From an uncultured Prevotellaceae bacterium (lineage in GTDB: Bacteria; Bacteroidota; Bacteroidia; Bacteroidales; Muribaculaceae), in contig ONKF01000001.1 of NCBI GenBank assembly GCA_900318335.1, positions 191,083 to 255,082 of the forward strand: a stretch of DNA of 64,000 nucleotides, read 5' to 3'. Below the pieces are notes generated by a model, which searched no databases, was not told the origin of the DNA, and saw nothing but the letters and a program-made list of their open reading frames with translations. The position numbers and the translations under genes were made by a program. The number at the start of each line of letters is the position of its first letter. The first letter of the stretch is position 1. This document shows positions 18,010 through 27,122 of this stretch, piece after piece.

Positions 18010-18852
18010 TTACTCGGGCCATTGACCGCTCAGCAGGTAGTCGAGAAGTGCGGTAACGTCGGTAATATCGACATGGCCATCCAAGTTGGTGTCACCACGC
18101 AGGCAAGGTGTTTCGCCACCACCCTCGGTGTAAGTGTACTTGATGCTGGTCACGGGAAGTTCCACATTGGTACCGCAACCCAGTGTAGCAGTGGCATTGG
18201 GGAAGTCACTGCCCTGAGCGAACTCAAGGAAGCTATTCCAGTTGTTGGTGTAGGTCATGCCCTTGCCGCTGATGCCTGAGGTATAGAACGGTGCATAGTC
18301 AGAACCCATCGTGCAGTTATCATCGTCCTGAGCGTCAAATACAATCGTTACGAGAAGGCTTTTGCCTGGAGTATAGCTAATCGGTGCATTTAACGAAAAT
18401 GGAATCAGCAGCTCAGCATCCTCGCCGTAGCTATCATACAAACTATAGCTATAAGTGTCCGTATAGGCAGCGTTCGTCTGGTCGAAGTCGAAGAATTGCT
18501 TGACACCATCTTCATTGACAGCAAATTCCACAGCTTCGGTTTCCTGAACATAAACCTTCACATCGCGGATAATGTCTTCAAAACTCTCAGAATAGAACTT
18601 GAAACTCATGCCCTCGATCTTCACGTTCTGCTTTCCGTCCATATCAGCGAGCAAATCAGGCGTATAAAGCAACTGAGCGCCAGTGTGGGCCAAATAGAAA
18701 TTAGTGGGAGCCATGTCAAAATAGGAGCCATTGTAGGTCGTGCTGGCATTGGAGAAGTCGCCCACCTCAATAACGCCATCCAGGACTTGCTGAGCCTGGG
18801 CACACATGCCGAATGCAGCAACTGCTGCTAAAATAAGAGTCAGTTTTTTCAT
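18010..18852 (-). CDS. secreted protein with C-terminal dockerin-like repeat
   Basis: The 280-residue product has a signal peptide (MKKLTLILAAVAAFGMCAQAQ) and a beta-rich body without a domain I can name. The last 30 residues read CLRGDTNLDGHVDITDVTAL then LDYLLSGQWPE, a single dockerin-like calcium-binding repeat; the same closing LDYLL-x-G-x-WP is found in the GHL10 protein at 9141. It has its own promoter with a TATTTTTG box at 18899-18906 on the minus strand. It is probably anchored or sorted through its end; the function of the body is unknown. Confidence 0.8.
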   Translation of the reverse strand: MKKLTLILAAVAAFGMCAQAQQVLDGVIEVGDFSNASTTYNGSYFDMAPTNFYLAHTGAQLLYTPDLLADMDGKQNVKIEGMSFKFYSESFEDIIRDVKVYVQETEAVEFAVNEDGVKQFFDFDQTNAAYTDTYSYSLYDSYGEDAELLIPFSLNAPISYTPGKSLLVTIVFDAQDDDNCTMGSDYAPFYTSGISGKGMTYTNNWNSFLEFAQGSDFPNATATLGCGTNVELPVTSIKYTYTEGGGETPCLRGDTNLDGHVDITDVTALLDYLLSGQWPE

Positions 18853-18898
18853 AATAAAAAATGTTTTTAATAAAGAATAAATACTAATAAATCCAGTG

Positions 18899-18906
18899 CA
18901 AAAATA
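18899..18906 (-). promoter_or_regulatory. -7 box for gene ending at 18010
   Basis: TATTTTTG on the minus strand, 46 bp before the ATG at 18852. Confidence 0.45.
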
Positions 18907-18944
18907 CTAAAATCATCAAATCATTGCAAGAAAAAACGAAAAAA

Positions 18945-18973
18945 GGTGAGCCATAACTGAATTACGGCTCACC
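18945..18973 (-). terminator. intrinsic terminator of M16 peptidase gene
   Basis: GGTGAGCC and GGCTCACC (18945-18952 and 18966-18973) form the stem; on the minus strand a run of T follows directly. Confidence 0.85.
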
Positions 18974-19032
18974 CTCATTATTTATCAGTCAACGAATAGT
19001 GGTTGACGATAACCCTTGGTGATGATGCTGGA

Positions 19033-21867
19033 TCAATCTTGAGGAGTCATCACAATCTCGACTTTATTTCCACCATTGAGCAATTGGCGGGCAAATGCTG
19101 AGATTGTCTCGGGCGTCTGGGCGTTGATGATCTCCTCCCATCCGCTATGGATGTCAAGATCAAACAGGCACTTGTTCATCAAGATGTTTACCCAATATTG
19201 ATTGACTTTGGCGTTAGCGGTGTAGTTTTTAATCAAATTCTCCTTAATGTCCTTGATTGTGCCGGGGTCAACCGAGGTGCAGGCATTTACCATCTCGCTG
19301 TTGATAATGCTCAGGGCCTTCTCGGTAAACTCAGGCTTGAGCGGGCAGTCAACTTCTACCATCGTTAACGGCTTGTCACCATTATTAGAAGAGAGTCCCT
19401 GTGCCATCAATGTGTAGGTAGCACCCTCGTCTTCGCGGATCTTCCGAGTCAGGACTTTAGCCAGCACATTACCCAGGATATTGGCTTTAATGTTGTTCTC
19501 GAAACTATACGGAGTTTTCTCATCAAACCAGATGACACTGACCTTAGACATGGGCGTTTCCATCTTGGCAGCAAAACGATTGACCACTTGCCCGGCAGGA
19601 TAGGAAGAGATATTGGCCCAATCACTCTTCTTGCCTTTCTTAGCGGGAAGTGAGGCGATATATTGCTCAATGTTATCACGAACAGCCTGCTCGTCAAATG
19701 AGCCGATAATGATGAAAGTGTAGTCGGCAACATTGGCTGTGCTCTCTTGAGCGATTTGCATCAACCTGTCATAATTCACCTGTTGCAAGTCCTCGGGTTT
19801 AAGGGCTTTGAAGCGCCAGTTGTGGTCACTGAAAGTGTTAGCGATCGTGTCTTGATAGATGGCATCGAGATTAGAAGCCTGATTGGCCAGCTGCTCGGCC
19901 TGCTGAGTCATGACTTTATTGAAGGCTTGCTCGTCCTTGCCCAAGTCGGTAAACATGAGGTTGGTGAGCTGGAACATCGTTTCCATGTCCTTAACGGTCG
20001 ATTGCGCGAAGACACCGTTAGTATAATGGTCAATAACATAGGATGCATAAACCTGTTTGCCGGCAAGGGCCTTGCTCAGTTCGTTCTTGGTGAAACCGCC
20101 CAACTTTTTCATCGAGTTGAATTGGTCCATCATTTTGAGATTAGCGAGATCTTCCTTGCCGTACAAGGACTTACCACCACGTCTAATGGCAAGCATGATG
20201 ATCTCATCTTGCTTGTAATCGGTCTTCTTGAGCATGACGTGGGCACCATTGCTCAGGGTGAGCTCCTTATAACCAAGTTTGGCATTCTCAACTTCTTTGG
20301 CGATTTTACCCTTGTTGGGCAGTTTGGCCATAAGAGGTTCTTGCTTGACGTTGTCCACATAGGCCTCGACATTGGCGCTGACGGCACGCTCATAGGCGGC
20401 TTTCAGGCTCTCGGGTGTAGATATTTTAGCATTGTCGCGGAGGGCTTCATTGCTGATAACAACAAGGTTTTTGTCGGTCTCGCCAACATACTCATTCAAT
20501 AATTGCTGCAAACCTTGATTGATGTACTCAAAGGGGATGTTGGGAACGATTTGGTTCATCAATTCATACTCGCTCTTTACCGACATGATGGGCTCGTTTT
20601 CCAGGAAGTTGTTAACACAGGCCATTCCCAGGGTGTTGTTGTCGATATGGTCACGTTCATTATAGCGGGCCTCCAGTTCGCTCATGTATTCCTCTTGACC
20701 ACGGGCAAACTCCGTTGCAGTAAAGCCGAATTGCTTAGCACGCTTCACCTCGGTGAGAACGGCCTGCAGGGCGTCCTCGGTCTTGGCGTCCTTGGGGTAG
20801 CACTCGATGGTAAAGGCGTCTTTAGTGTTAGCAATCAGGTAATCACCATCACCGCAATAGGCTGCTGTGAAAGGGCAATCAGCCTCTTGGGCCTTCTCGT
20901 TGAAGCGGGCACTGAGCATCGAAGCCAGCATCTCGTTCATATAACCAACGATGAGATAATTCATATTGCTCTTCAACTCATTGCTGATGGCATCATGCTT
21001 GAAATAGGTTGTGATGTGGTTCCTGGTCAGCTCCTTATCGGTGTTGACAAAGAAAATGCCATGCTCATTATCCGGGACCTCAAAGGGCACCACCTTGGGG
21101 CTGTTGGGATCAACAAGGATATCCTTAAACATCTCCTGGATCTTGGCTTCGGTATAATCCACATCCACGTCACCGACGATAATCAGCGCCTGGTTGTCGG
21201 GGCGGTACCACTTGTGGTAATAGTCACGCAGGTCCTGATAAGGGAAGTTGTCGATGATGTCCATCAGACCGATGATCATGCGTTGTCCATGCTTGGAATC
21301 AGGATACATCACGGGCAACATGTTCTCCAGCATTCGCTTCTGGTAAGGGCGGGTTCTCCACTCCTGGTGGATCACGCCTCGTTCCTTGTCAATCTCCTCG
21401 TCCTCGAGCAACAGGCCATGGCTCCAGTCCTTGAGAATAAGCAGGCACGAATCGAGGGCGCTCTGTCGCGTGCTGGGCACGTTGTTGACGTGATAAACGG
21501 TGTAATTGAAGGATGTCCCTGCATTCAAGTCGGCACCAAATTCTACACCCAGGGTGCGGACGTAGTCGATAATGCCGTTGCCCTTGAAGTGCTCACTACC
21601 GTTAAATGCCATGTGCTCAAGGAAATGTGCCAAGCCGCGCTGGTTATCTTCCTCCTGCATCGAGCCCACTCGTTGGGCAATGTAGAAATTCACAAGATGC
21701 TCGGGATAGTCGTTGTGGCGGATGTAATAAGTCAGTCCGTTGTCCAACTTGCCTACTCTTACGGCCTCGTCCATTGGGATGGGCGGCATCTGCTGTGCAG
21801 TCATTACGTTGGTGCTGAAAGCCACCAGCATGAGCAGCAATACAGCAAAGGTTTTCTTAATTTTCAT
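19033..21867 (-). CDS. M16 family zinc metallopeptidase (PqqL-like)
   Basis: The 944-residue protein carries a signal peptide (MKIKKTFAVLLLMLVAFSTNVMTAQ) and two M16 modules. The inverted zinc motif HFLEH is at residues 81-85, with a downstream Glu expected near residue 160 in EDEEIDKERGVIHQE. The second half contains the inactive partner module, as usual for long single-chain M16 enzymes. Such periplasmic peptidases degrade short peptides. It stands alone, with a terminator after it and a gap of about 240 bp before it. The length fits the PqqL type. Confidence 0.95.
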   Translation of the reverse strand: MKIKKTFAVLLLMLVAFSTNVMTAQQMPPIPMDEAVRVGKLDNGLTYYIRHNDYPEHLVNFYIAQRVGSMQEEDNQRGLAHFLEHMAFNGSEHFKGNGIIDYVRTLGVEFGADLNAGTSFNYTVYHVNNVPSTRQSALDSCLLILKDWSHGLLLEDEEIDKERGVIHQEWRTRPYQKRMLENMLPVMYPDSKHGQRMIIGLMDIIDNFPYQDLRDYYHKWYRPDNQALIIVGDVDVDYTEAKIQEMFKDILVDPNSPKVVPFEVPDNEHGIFFVNTDKELTRNHITTYFKHDAISNELKSNMNYLIVGYMNEMLASMLSARFNEKAQEADCPFTAAYCGDGDYLIANTKDAFTIECYPKDAKTEDALQAVLTEVKRAKQFGFTATEFARGQEEYMSELEARYNERDHIDNNTLGMACVNNFLENEPIMSVKSEYELMNQIVPNIPFEYINQGLQQLLNEYVGETDKNLVVISNEALRDNAKISTPESLKAAYERAVSANVEAYVDNVKQEPLMAKLPNKGKIAKEVENAKLGYKELTLSNGAHVMLKKTDYKQDEIIMLAIRRGGKSLYGKEDLANLKMMDQFNSMKKLGGFTKNELSKALAGKQVYASYVIDHYTNGVFAQSTVKDMETMFQLTNLMFTDLGKDEQAFNKVMTQQAEQLANQASNLDAIYQDTIANTFSDHNWRFKALKPEDLQQVNYDRLMQIAQESTANVADYTFIIIGSFDEQAVRDNIEQYIASLPAKKGKKSDWANISSYPAGQVVNRFAAKMETPMSKVSVIWFDEKTPYSFENNIKANILGNVLAKVLTRKIREDEGATYTLMAQGLSSNNGDKPLTMVEVDCPLKPEFTEKALSIINSEMVNACTSVDPGTIKDIKENLIKNYTANAKVNQYWVNILMNKCLFDLDIHSGWEEIINAQTPETISAFARQLLNGGNKVEIVMTPQD

Positions 21868-22044
21868 GATCAGTTGGTTTTATTTGTTTTTATCTGTAAT
21901 TTACTTTTTTCATACGTTAGACGCAGGGGGCACATGAAAAACTACAAAAAAAAAGATTTTTTTAAGGTTATTATCGTTTTTGACACCAAACCTTGGTCTA
22001 TTGACCGTGTGGAAGGCCAGTTATGATTCATCGATGCAAGAAAA

Positions 22045-22082
22045 AACGAAAAAAAAGACACAATGCGCAAGTGCATCATGTC
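22045..22082 (-). terminator. terminator of trxB
   Basis: GACA (22057-22060) and ATGC (22063-22066) pair with GCAT (22073-22076) and TGTC (22079-22082); on the minus strand a T run (22056-22045) follows. Confidence 0.65.
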
Positions 22083-22109
22083 CTTTTTATTTGTTGGCTT
22101 GTTAACGCC

Positions 22110-23039
22110 TTAGCGGGATAAGTATTGCTTCACGTCGATAGCGGCCTTGCAGCCTGCTGCAGCTGCGGCGATGGCCTGGCGGTAGTGCGGGTCGGCGACA
22201 TCGCCTGCGGCAAAGATGCCCTCGACATTGGTGGCCGTGTTATGGCCCGTCAACTTGATGTAGCCCTGCTCGTCAAGGTCAATCTGCCCGCCCAGGAACT
22301 CGGTGTTAGGACGGTGGCCGATAGCGAGGAAGAAGCCATCGATAGCGATGTCAAACAGTTCCTCCTTGTCAGTACCCTTGAAGCGTACCAGGTGGGCACC
22401 TTCCACGCCGTTTTCGCCGAAGAGGCCCACGGTGTTGGTGTTAAACAGGATTTCGATTTTCTCGTTCTCCTTTACCCGCTGCTGCATCGCCTCACTGGCA
22501 CGCAGATAGTCCTTGCGGACGATGAGATAGACCTTGCTGGCCAGGTGGCTCAAGTAGTCGGCCTCCTCACAGGCGGTGTCTCCGCCGCCCACGACAGCCA
22601 CAACCTTCTTGCGGTAGAAGAAGCCGTCACAGGTCGCACAGGCCGAAACGCCCTGTCCCGCGTACTTCGTCTCGTCGGGCAGGCCCAGGTACTTGGCCGT
22701 GGCACCAGTAGCGACAATCACGGTGTCGGCAGTGAGTCGTTCGCCGCCGTCGAGGGTGACGAGGAAGGGACGCTGGCTCATGTCGATGCCAGCCACGAGG
22801 CCCGACTTCATCTTCGCGCCCAGGTTGACCGCCTGCTGGCGCATGTTGTCCATCAACTGGAAGCCGTCAACACCCTCGGGGAAACCGGGGAAATTCTCGA
22901 TGGTAGTTGTCTGGGTCAGCTGGCCGCCCACCTGCAAGCCCTCGATGAGCAAGCAGTCGATGGCAGAGCGCACCAGATAAATCGCTGCGGTATATCCGGC
23001 AGGGCCGGAACCGATAATTAAACACTGAGTGTGGTTCAT
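22110..23039 (-). CDS. trxB: thioredoxin-disulfide reductase
   Basis: The 309-residue flavoenzyme passes electrons from NADPH to thioredoxin. The FAD-binding motif IIGSGPAGYTAAIYLVR starts at residue 8, the redox-active pair is CATC at 134-137, the NADPH motif VVGGGDTACEEA lies near 153, and the second FAD block GIFAAGDVADPHYRQ near 272. Length is standard. Four 7-bp repeats stand directly before the start codon. A TlpA-like thioredoxin gene lies just upstream, on the same strand, which suggests a shared redox theme, though the heptamer region separates them. Confidence 0.97.
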   Translation of the reverse strand: MNHTQCLIIGSGPAGYTAAIYLVRSAIDCLLIEGLQVGGQLTQTTTIENFPGFPEGVDGFQLMDNMRQQAVNLGAKMKSGLVAGIDMSQRPFLVTLDGGERLTADTVIVATGATAKYLGLPDETKYAGQGVSACATCDGFFYRKKVVAVVGGGDTACEEADYLSHLASKVYLIVRKDYLRASEAMQQRVKENEKIEILFNTNTVGLFGENGVEGAHLVRFKGTDKEELFDIAIDGFFLAIGHRPNTEFLGGQIDLDEQGYIKLTGHNTATNVEGIFAAGDVADPHYRQAIAAAAAGCKAAIDVKQYLSR

Positions 23040-23042
23040 ATT

Positions 23043-23070
23043 TTTTTAGTTGTTAGTCTTTAGTCCTTAG
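23043..23070 (-). repeat. 7-bp tandem repeat upstream of trxB
   Basis: On the minus strand CTAAGGA, CTAAAGA, CTAACAA, CTAAAAA run to 3 bp before the trxB ATG, in the same order as the array before the gene at 5231. Confidence 0.85.
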
Positions 23071-23117
23071 TTGTGTGGACCGTGGCTGTGCCACGGTTTA
23101 CTTGACAGGCTGCTTTT

Positions 23118-24251
23118 TTATTTCAGGACCTCGTCGAGGTAGTCGTAGAAGGCAGGAGCCTCACCGACGACAATCTTGGCAATCTTGCCCTCGGGGTCAA
23201 TCACAATCTTGGTGGGAAATCCGCGCACGGCGTACAGTTCCATAGGGTTGTCACCCTTATCCTTGTCGCAATAGACGTGAAGCCAGGGAATTTGATACTT
23301 GAGAACAGCTTGTCTCCACTTATCAACAGTGTCGTTGCAGTCCACTCCCAAAATCTCGAGTTTATCCTTATACTTGGCATAGTATTCCTTCATCTTGGGC
23401 AAGCCCTTGATGCACCATCCGCACCACGAACCCCAGAAATCGAGGATCACCCACTTGCCACGCAACGAACTCAGAGTCAGTGGCTTGCCGTAGAGATCAT
23501 TGAGCGTGAAATCGGGAGCCATCTGACGTTCAAGTTCCTTTTGGCGTGAATTATCGATCTTTTCCTGCTCTAAGGAGGCCAGAAGTGTCTTGTACATGTT
23601 GGCTGCCTTGCTGCCACGGGCACGCTCGGTCAACAACGCCGCACCCTCTTTGATATGCTTGGCATCATCACCCAGATCGAAGATCAGCATAGCTGATGCG
23701 TCCTGATCGGGATGCTCCTTGATATAACCCAGCACAACATCGGCCAGAGCCTGTTGCAGGGCGGGATATTTCTCATCAAATTCTTTATCAATCTCAGCTT
23801 CGGGGACACCGGCATTATACTTATCCAGGCACTCATTCTTGAAGGCTCGAATCGCCTCTAAAGGAGCCTTGGTCAGATTAGATGCCTCGTAATAATCGCG
23901 ATAGAACTGGGAGCCACCCAGCGTGTAATCGTCGCCTCCACCCTCGATGACAGCATGCTCGCCAGGCAAAGCAGGAATGGAAAACGAATTGGTAGGACTC
24001 AATTTACCATCTTCAAAGCCAAACACATAGAGAAACGCTACATCGTTCAGGTCAAATGACAGGTTGAGATTGTCACCATCAATAGCACGATTCTCCTGAA
24101 CCAGCTTCTCACCTTTGGCATCGATGAGAAAGATACGCACCGAGTCGCCCAACCCCTTGAAAGAGCCACTAACAGTTATTTTCCCGTCCTGGGCCATCAT
24201 GCCCAGCGCCATCATGCCCATGAATAGGGCCAAAATAAACTTCTTCATCAT
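23118..24251 (-). CDS. TlpA-family thiol-disulfide protein with N-terminal DUF4369-like domain
   Basis: The 377-residue protein has a signal peptide (MMKKFILALFMGMMALGMMAQ), an N-terminal beta domain (about 22-130) of DUF4369 type, a helical linker, and a C-terminal thioredoxin-like domain. The redox motif is CGWC at 277-280 in FWGSWCGWCIKGLPKMKEYY, and the cis-Pro loop is seen in GFPTKIVIDPEG. Such proteins act in the periplasm as thiol reductases or oxidases. A TATTTTTG box lies at 24287-24294 on the minus strand. The gene is upstream of trxB in the same direction. Confidence 0.9.
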   Translation of the reverse strand: MMKKFILALFMGMMALGMMAQDGKITVSGSFKGLGDSVRIFLIDAKGEKLVQENRAIDGDNLNLSFDLNDVAFLYVFGFEDGKLSPTNSFSIPALPGEHAVIEGGGDDYTLGGSQFYRDYYEASNLTKAPLEAIRAFKNECLDKYNAGVPEAEIDKEFDEKYPALQQALADVVLGYIKEHPDQDASAMLIFDLGDDAKHIKEGAALLTERARGSKAANMYKTLLASLEQEKIDNSRQKELERQMAPDFTLNDLYGKPLTLSSLRGKWVILDFWGSWCGWCIKGLPKMKEYYAKYKDKLEILGVDCNDTVDKWRQAVLKYQIPWLHVYCDKDKGDNPMELYAVRGFPTKIVIDPEGKIAKIVVGEAPAFYDYLDEVLK

Positions 24252-24286
24252 AGTTATGTTATATATATTCTTTAGTTTTTCGGACG

Positions 24287-24294
24287 CAAAAATA
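24287..24294 (-). promoter_or_regulatory. -7 box for TlpA-like gene
   Basis: TATTTTTG on the minus strand, 35 bp before the ATG at 24251. Confidence 0.45.
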
Positions 24295-24332
24295 TAAAAA
24301 AATCATGTAATCCTATTAGATAGACTTGAAAA

Positions 24333-26687
24333 TCAATTGTCATTCAAGATGATGTTGATGATTTCATTGATATCGGCAATGTTCACTTCACCATCACCGT
24401 TCACGTCTCCCACCATGTTGTCACTCCCCGACAGGATAATGTCGATAGCCATGTTGACGTCGGCAATATTTACCTCGCGGTCGCTGTTCACATCGCCCTT
24501 GACAGGTTTGGGCGGGAAGACAACAGTATAATAAGATGTCCCGGCCAGCGACACATATTCAGCATTGCTATAGTAACCGGACGTGACAAAATAGCGCCAA
24601 CCGTCCATCACATTATCCAGGTCGAAGGTCACCACCTGGGTTTGGCCAGGTTCAATCATCACGCGTTGACTTCTGGCCTGAACCAGTGTCCCGGAGCTGC
24701 CATACATATTTTTATAAAGATTGACGGTAATATCCTCGTCATAGGGGGTCGATCCCGTGTTCAGGACTGTCAGTTGCACACTGAACTTGTCGCTATTGAT
24801 GATGCTGTTGACGGCATCGGCGACATTGAGCGTCTTGATGGTTCCCGACAATGTTGCCGATGGCATAGGGCTGACGGTAAAATACTGGTAAGCGATATCG
24901 CGGTCGCCATTCTCCCACGAGAACGATACCCGGTGGCTGCCCGGCTCGGTAACCACAAACGTGAACTGCACATCATCCCTCTCGTCCTTTTCCAGGCCCA
25001 CAAAGGCCGAACCACGATAAATATAGTCCACATACATGTTGAGTATGTTATTGGTCGATTCACCCATGTTGGTCATGTTCACGTTGACGTGTATCGGACG
25101 GCGGGGGTGCATCGTGCCCTTGAGCTGGACATAGTTGACAAGGTAGTCCATCTCCGCACTTGTGCCGTGCCCCGTGATGGTGCAGCTGTTATAATAGAAT
25201 TCCACCTCAATGTAATTCCTGTCAGAGCCCACACAGGGGGTCCAATTCTCACCGTCAAGGCTATAGACGGGCTTTATCGTGTAGGTGCCAAGTCTTATTG
25301 AGCTACCGAACTTCAGCTCCTCGGACTCGACATACATGTAGTAACCAGGCTCCATGTCACCAGCAAATCCCGTCTCGATTTCCTCAACAATGCTATCGCC
25401 GTCAAACAATCCCCAACCCAAATAAACAGGAAAAGACTGTGAGGTGTAGTTGTAGAATCTATCCGAAATAGTGACCGAAAACTGTCCATTGTTTGCCTTG
25501 CGGATGGTTGTGGAGCCCTCCAGAAAGAAATTGGCCGCGGTGACTTCCTTCACTGCACCACCGCCATTGCCTGGCTCGATGCCCACGATGGCCGACTGTG
25601 TGAAGACATAAGGCTCGTAGCTGTTGGAACTCGCTGTTCCCTGGAGATCAGGGTCGAGAATATCCAGCAGGAAATAGCCGTTGCTGGCGCCGTTCCAGCC
25701 CCAGTTGATGTGGAACATGCCGTTACCGTCATAACCGTCGCACACAAACGAATGACCACTCGCCTTAGTCATCGCATTGTAGATGACAGGACGGCCAGCC
25801 GCCAGCTCGTTGTAGATGATATCGGCCCACTGCTGGGAGGAGTAATTGACACGGCTCACGCTGTGGGCACCGCCACTGTAGCCGAAATAGTCGGCCATGG
25901 CCATAGCAATACGGGAGCCGCTTGCCGACGACGCATTGTTCTTGAAGTCCATCTCGATAGACTGCGCGCAATACAGCATCAGCGTGGCCACCGCGATGGC
26001 GGATTGGCTCTGGGGTTCTGACGTCAGGTAATTGTTTTGCATGTTGTCCCAGTCGAAGTCCACAGGCTGCAATGCGGGCATATAGAAGCCCAATGTCGAG
26101 GATGTGTACTCAGGTATCGTCTGGGTGGGTCTGGGCGGGCACCGCCAGTAGCGCATCACCTGAGCCATGGACGTGGCGGCGCAGCCTGTCAAGACATGAT
26201 TGCCGTTCTGGAACTGGGGCAGCATGATATTGTAGGGATTGCCTTGACTCCAAGCGGTAGGCAGGAGCGGGCTGATGGAGGAACGGCCCTTCAAGGTGGG
26301 AGCAGCCTCAGCACCATAATCCAGCGCCTCGATTTGCTCGCTATAACCATCCAGCAACGCCTTGAGCGCCTCGGGGGCATCCTCGGGATTGTAGTTTCCA
26401 TGGTCACTATAACCCAACACAACAGGGACACGGTCATCACCGGCCACGATGACAAAGCCCTGCTGCCCATCACTGGAGTTGAACACATAATATGCCGCTT
26501 GACTGGCCGGCGCATCACCCAGGCGTGGCGCCCGCAGTGCCAATTCCAAACCAGGACCCGAAAACGCCCGGCGTGCCATAAAACCAACGGCAATCGACTT
26601 AGCCTGATTCTCGTTGATGGGCACGGCATGAACAGCGCTGAACACCGTCAAGCCCATCAGAAACGCCAAAAATCTACTCCTTTTCAT
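24333..26687 (-). CDS. C10 family cysteine peptidase (streptopain-like) with dockerin-like tail
   Basis: Starting at MKRSRFLAFLMGLTVFSAVH (26687) the protein has 784 residues; the frame is open to 26756, but the -7 box lies between. After the signal peptide comes a Spi-type propeptide (about 20-110, with FVIVAGDDRVPVVLGYSDHG). The C10 peptidase domain has the catalytic Cys at 169 (HVLTGCAATSMAQVMRYW) and His near 312 (KASGHSFVCDGYDG), followed by FHINWGWNG. Long beta-rich domains follow, and the end has two dockerin-like repeats with GDVNSDREVNIADVNMAI and GDVNGDGEVNIADINEII. It resembles Prevotella interpain and SpeB and is expected at the cell surface or outside. Confidence 0.93.
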   Translation of the reverse strand: MKRSRFLAFLMGLTVFSAVHAVPINENQAKSIAVGFMARRAFSGPGLELALRAPRLGDAPASQAAYYVFNSSDGQQGFVIVAGDDRVPVVLGYSDHGNYNPEDAPEALKALLDGYSEQIEALDYGAEAAPTLKGRSSISPLLPTAWSQGNPYNIMLPQFQNGNHVLTGCAATSMAQVMRYWRCPPRPTQTIPEYTSSTLGFYMPALQPVDFDWDNMQNNYLTSEPQSQSAIAVATLMLYCAQSIEMDFKNNASSASGSRIAMAMADYFGYSGGAHSVSRVNYSSQQWADIIYNELAAGRPVIYNAMTKASGHSFVCDGYDGNGMFHINWGWNGASNGYFLLDILDPDLQGTASSNSYEPYVFTQSAIVGIEPGNGGGAVKEVTAANFFLEGSTTIRKANNGQFSVTISDRFYNYTSQSFPVYLGWGLFDGDSIVEEIETGFAGDMEPGYYMYVESEELKFGSSIRLGTYTIKPVYSLDGENWTPCVGSDRNYIEVEFYYNSCTITGHGTSAEMDYLVNYVQLKGTMHPRRPIHVNVNMTNMGESTNNILNMYVDYIYRGSAFVGLEKDERDDVQFTFVVTEPGSHRVSFSWENGDRDIAYQYFTVSPMPSATLSGTIKTLNVADAVNSIINSDKFSVQLTVLNTGSTPYDEDITVNLYKNMYGSSGTLVQARSQRVMIEPGQTQVVTFDLDNVMDGWRYFVTSGYYSNAEYVSLAGTSYYTVVFPPKPVKGDVNSDREVNIADVNMAIDIILSGSDNMVGDVNGDGEVNIADINEIINIILNDN

Positions 26688-26709
26688 AATTACATGAATT
26701 GATAGGCTA

Positions 26710-26717
26710 CAAAGGTA
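26710..26717 (-). promoter_or_regulatory. -7 box for C10 peptidase gene
   Basis: TACCTTTG on the minus strand, 22 bp before the ATG at 26687; it rules out the upstream in-frame starts. Confidence 0.6.
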
Positions 26718-26833
26718 ATAAAAAACCGCCAATACTAACAGTATCATTTTTCTCAATTATGTTCGCTTTACTTTCCTTTTGAATGATAATCGGGGAGATT
26801 TCTGTCTTTTTATCGAATATTCCGTTTATCATT

Positions 26834-26864
26834 TTGCACTATTAATAAAAAGTGACTACCTTTG
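26834..26864 (+). promoter_or_regulatory. promoter for the 1073-residue oxidoreductase
   Basis: TTG at 26834-26836 and TACCTTTG at 26857-26864, 20 bp apart. Transcription would start near 26871, leaving a leader of about 250 nt. Confidence 0.75.
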
Positions 26865-26870
26865 CAATTC

Positions 26871-27122
26871 AACTGTTGAAATCCTCTACGACGTGTCACG
26901 TCACAGTAGAGAACATAGAGTACCTGAAATCTGCCACGTGATTGAGCGTGGTATTGTCCCATGTGGCGTCCTTGCGGGTGACAAGGCATAATGGAATGTT
27001 CCTCCTCCACCCCGCGGGATTCATGGTATGAAAGGATTACCTTATGCCTCCCGATGGAGATCAAATAGCTGAAACAGAAACAATAACAACAATAACCAAC
27101 AACCATTAAACAGTTATCATGT
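26871..27122 (+). ncRNA. long structured 5' leader, possible riboswitch
   Basis: The region between the promoter and the ATG at 27123 has no convincing reading frame but several hairpins: CTCTAC (26884-26889) with GTAGAG (26906-26911) enclosing GACGT/ACGTC; CCACG (26934-26938) with CGTGG (26947-26951); and the long-range 8-bp pair AGGCATAA (26984-26991) with TTATGCCT (27042-27049). AACTGTT at the predicted transcript start (26871-26877) is complementary to AACAGTT at 27109-27115, just before the start codon, which could hide the initiation region. No known riboswitch consensus is recognised. Confidence 0.45.

Noticed and set aside
20503-22026. 507-residue plus-strand frame
   Set aside because: Shadow of the M16 peptidase gene on the minus strand, which has HxxEH and a signal peptide.
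26921-26940. B12-box or TPP-box resemblance in the leader
   Set aside because: Only a short partial match; the other obligatory parts of cobalamin or TPP riboswitches are absent.
26779-26991. 70-residue plus-strand frame before the oxidoreductase
   Set aside because: It spans the promoter and its product shows no family features; the region reads better as leader RNA.
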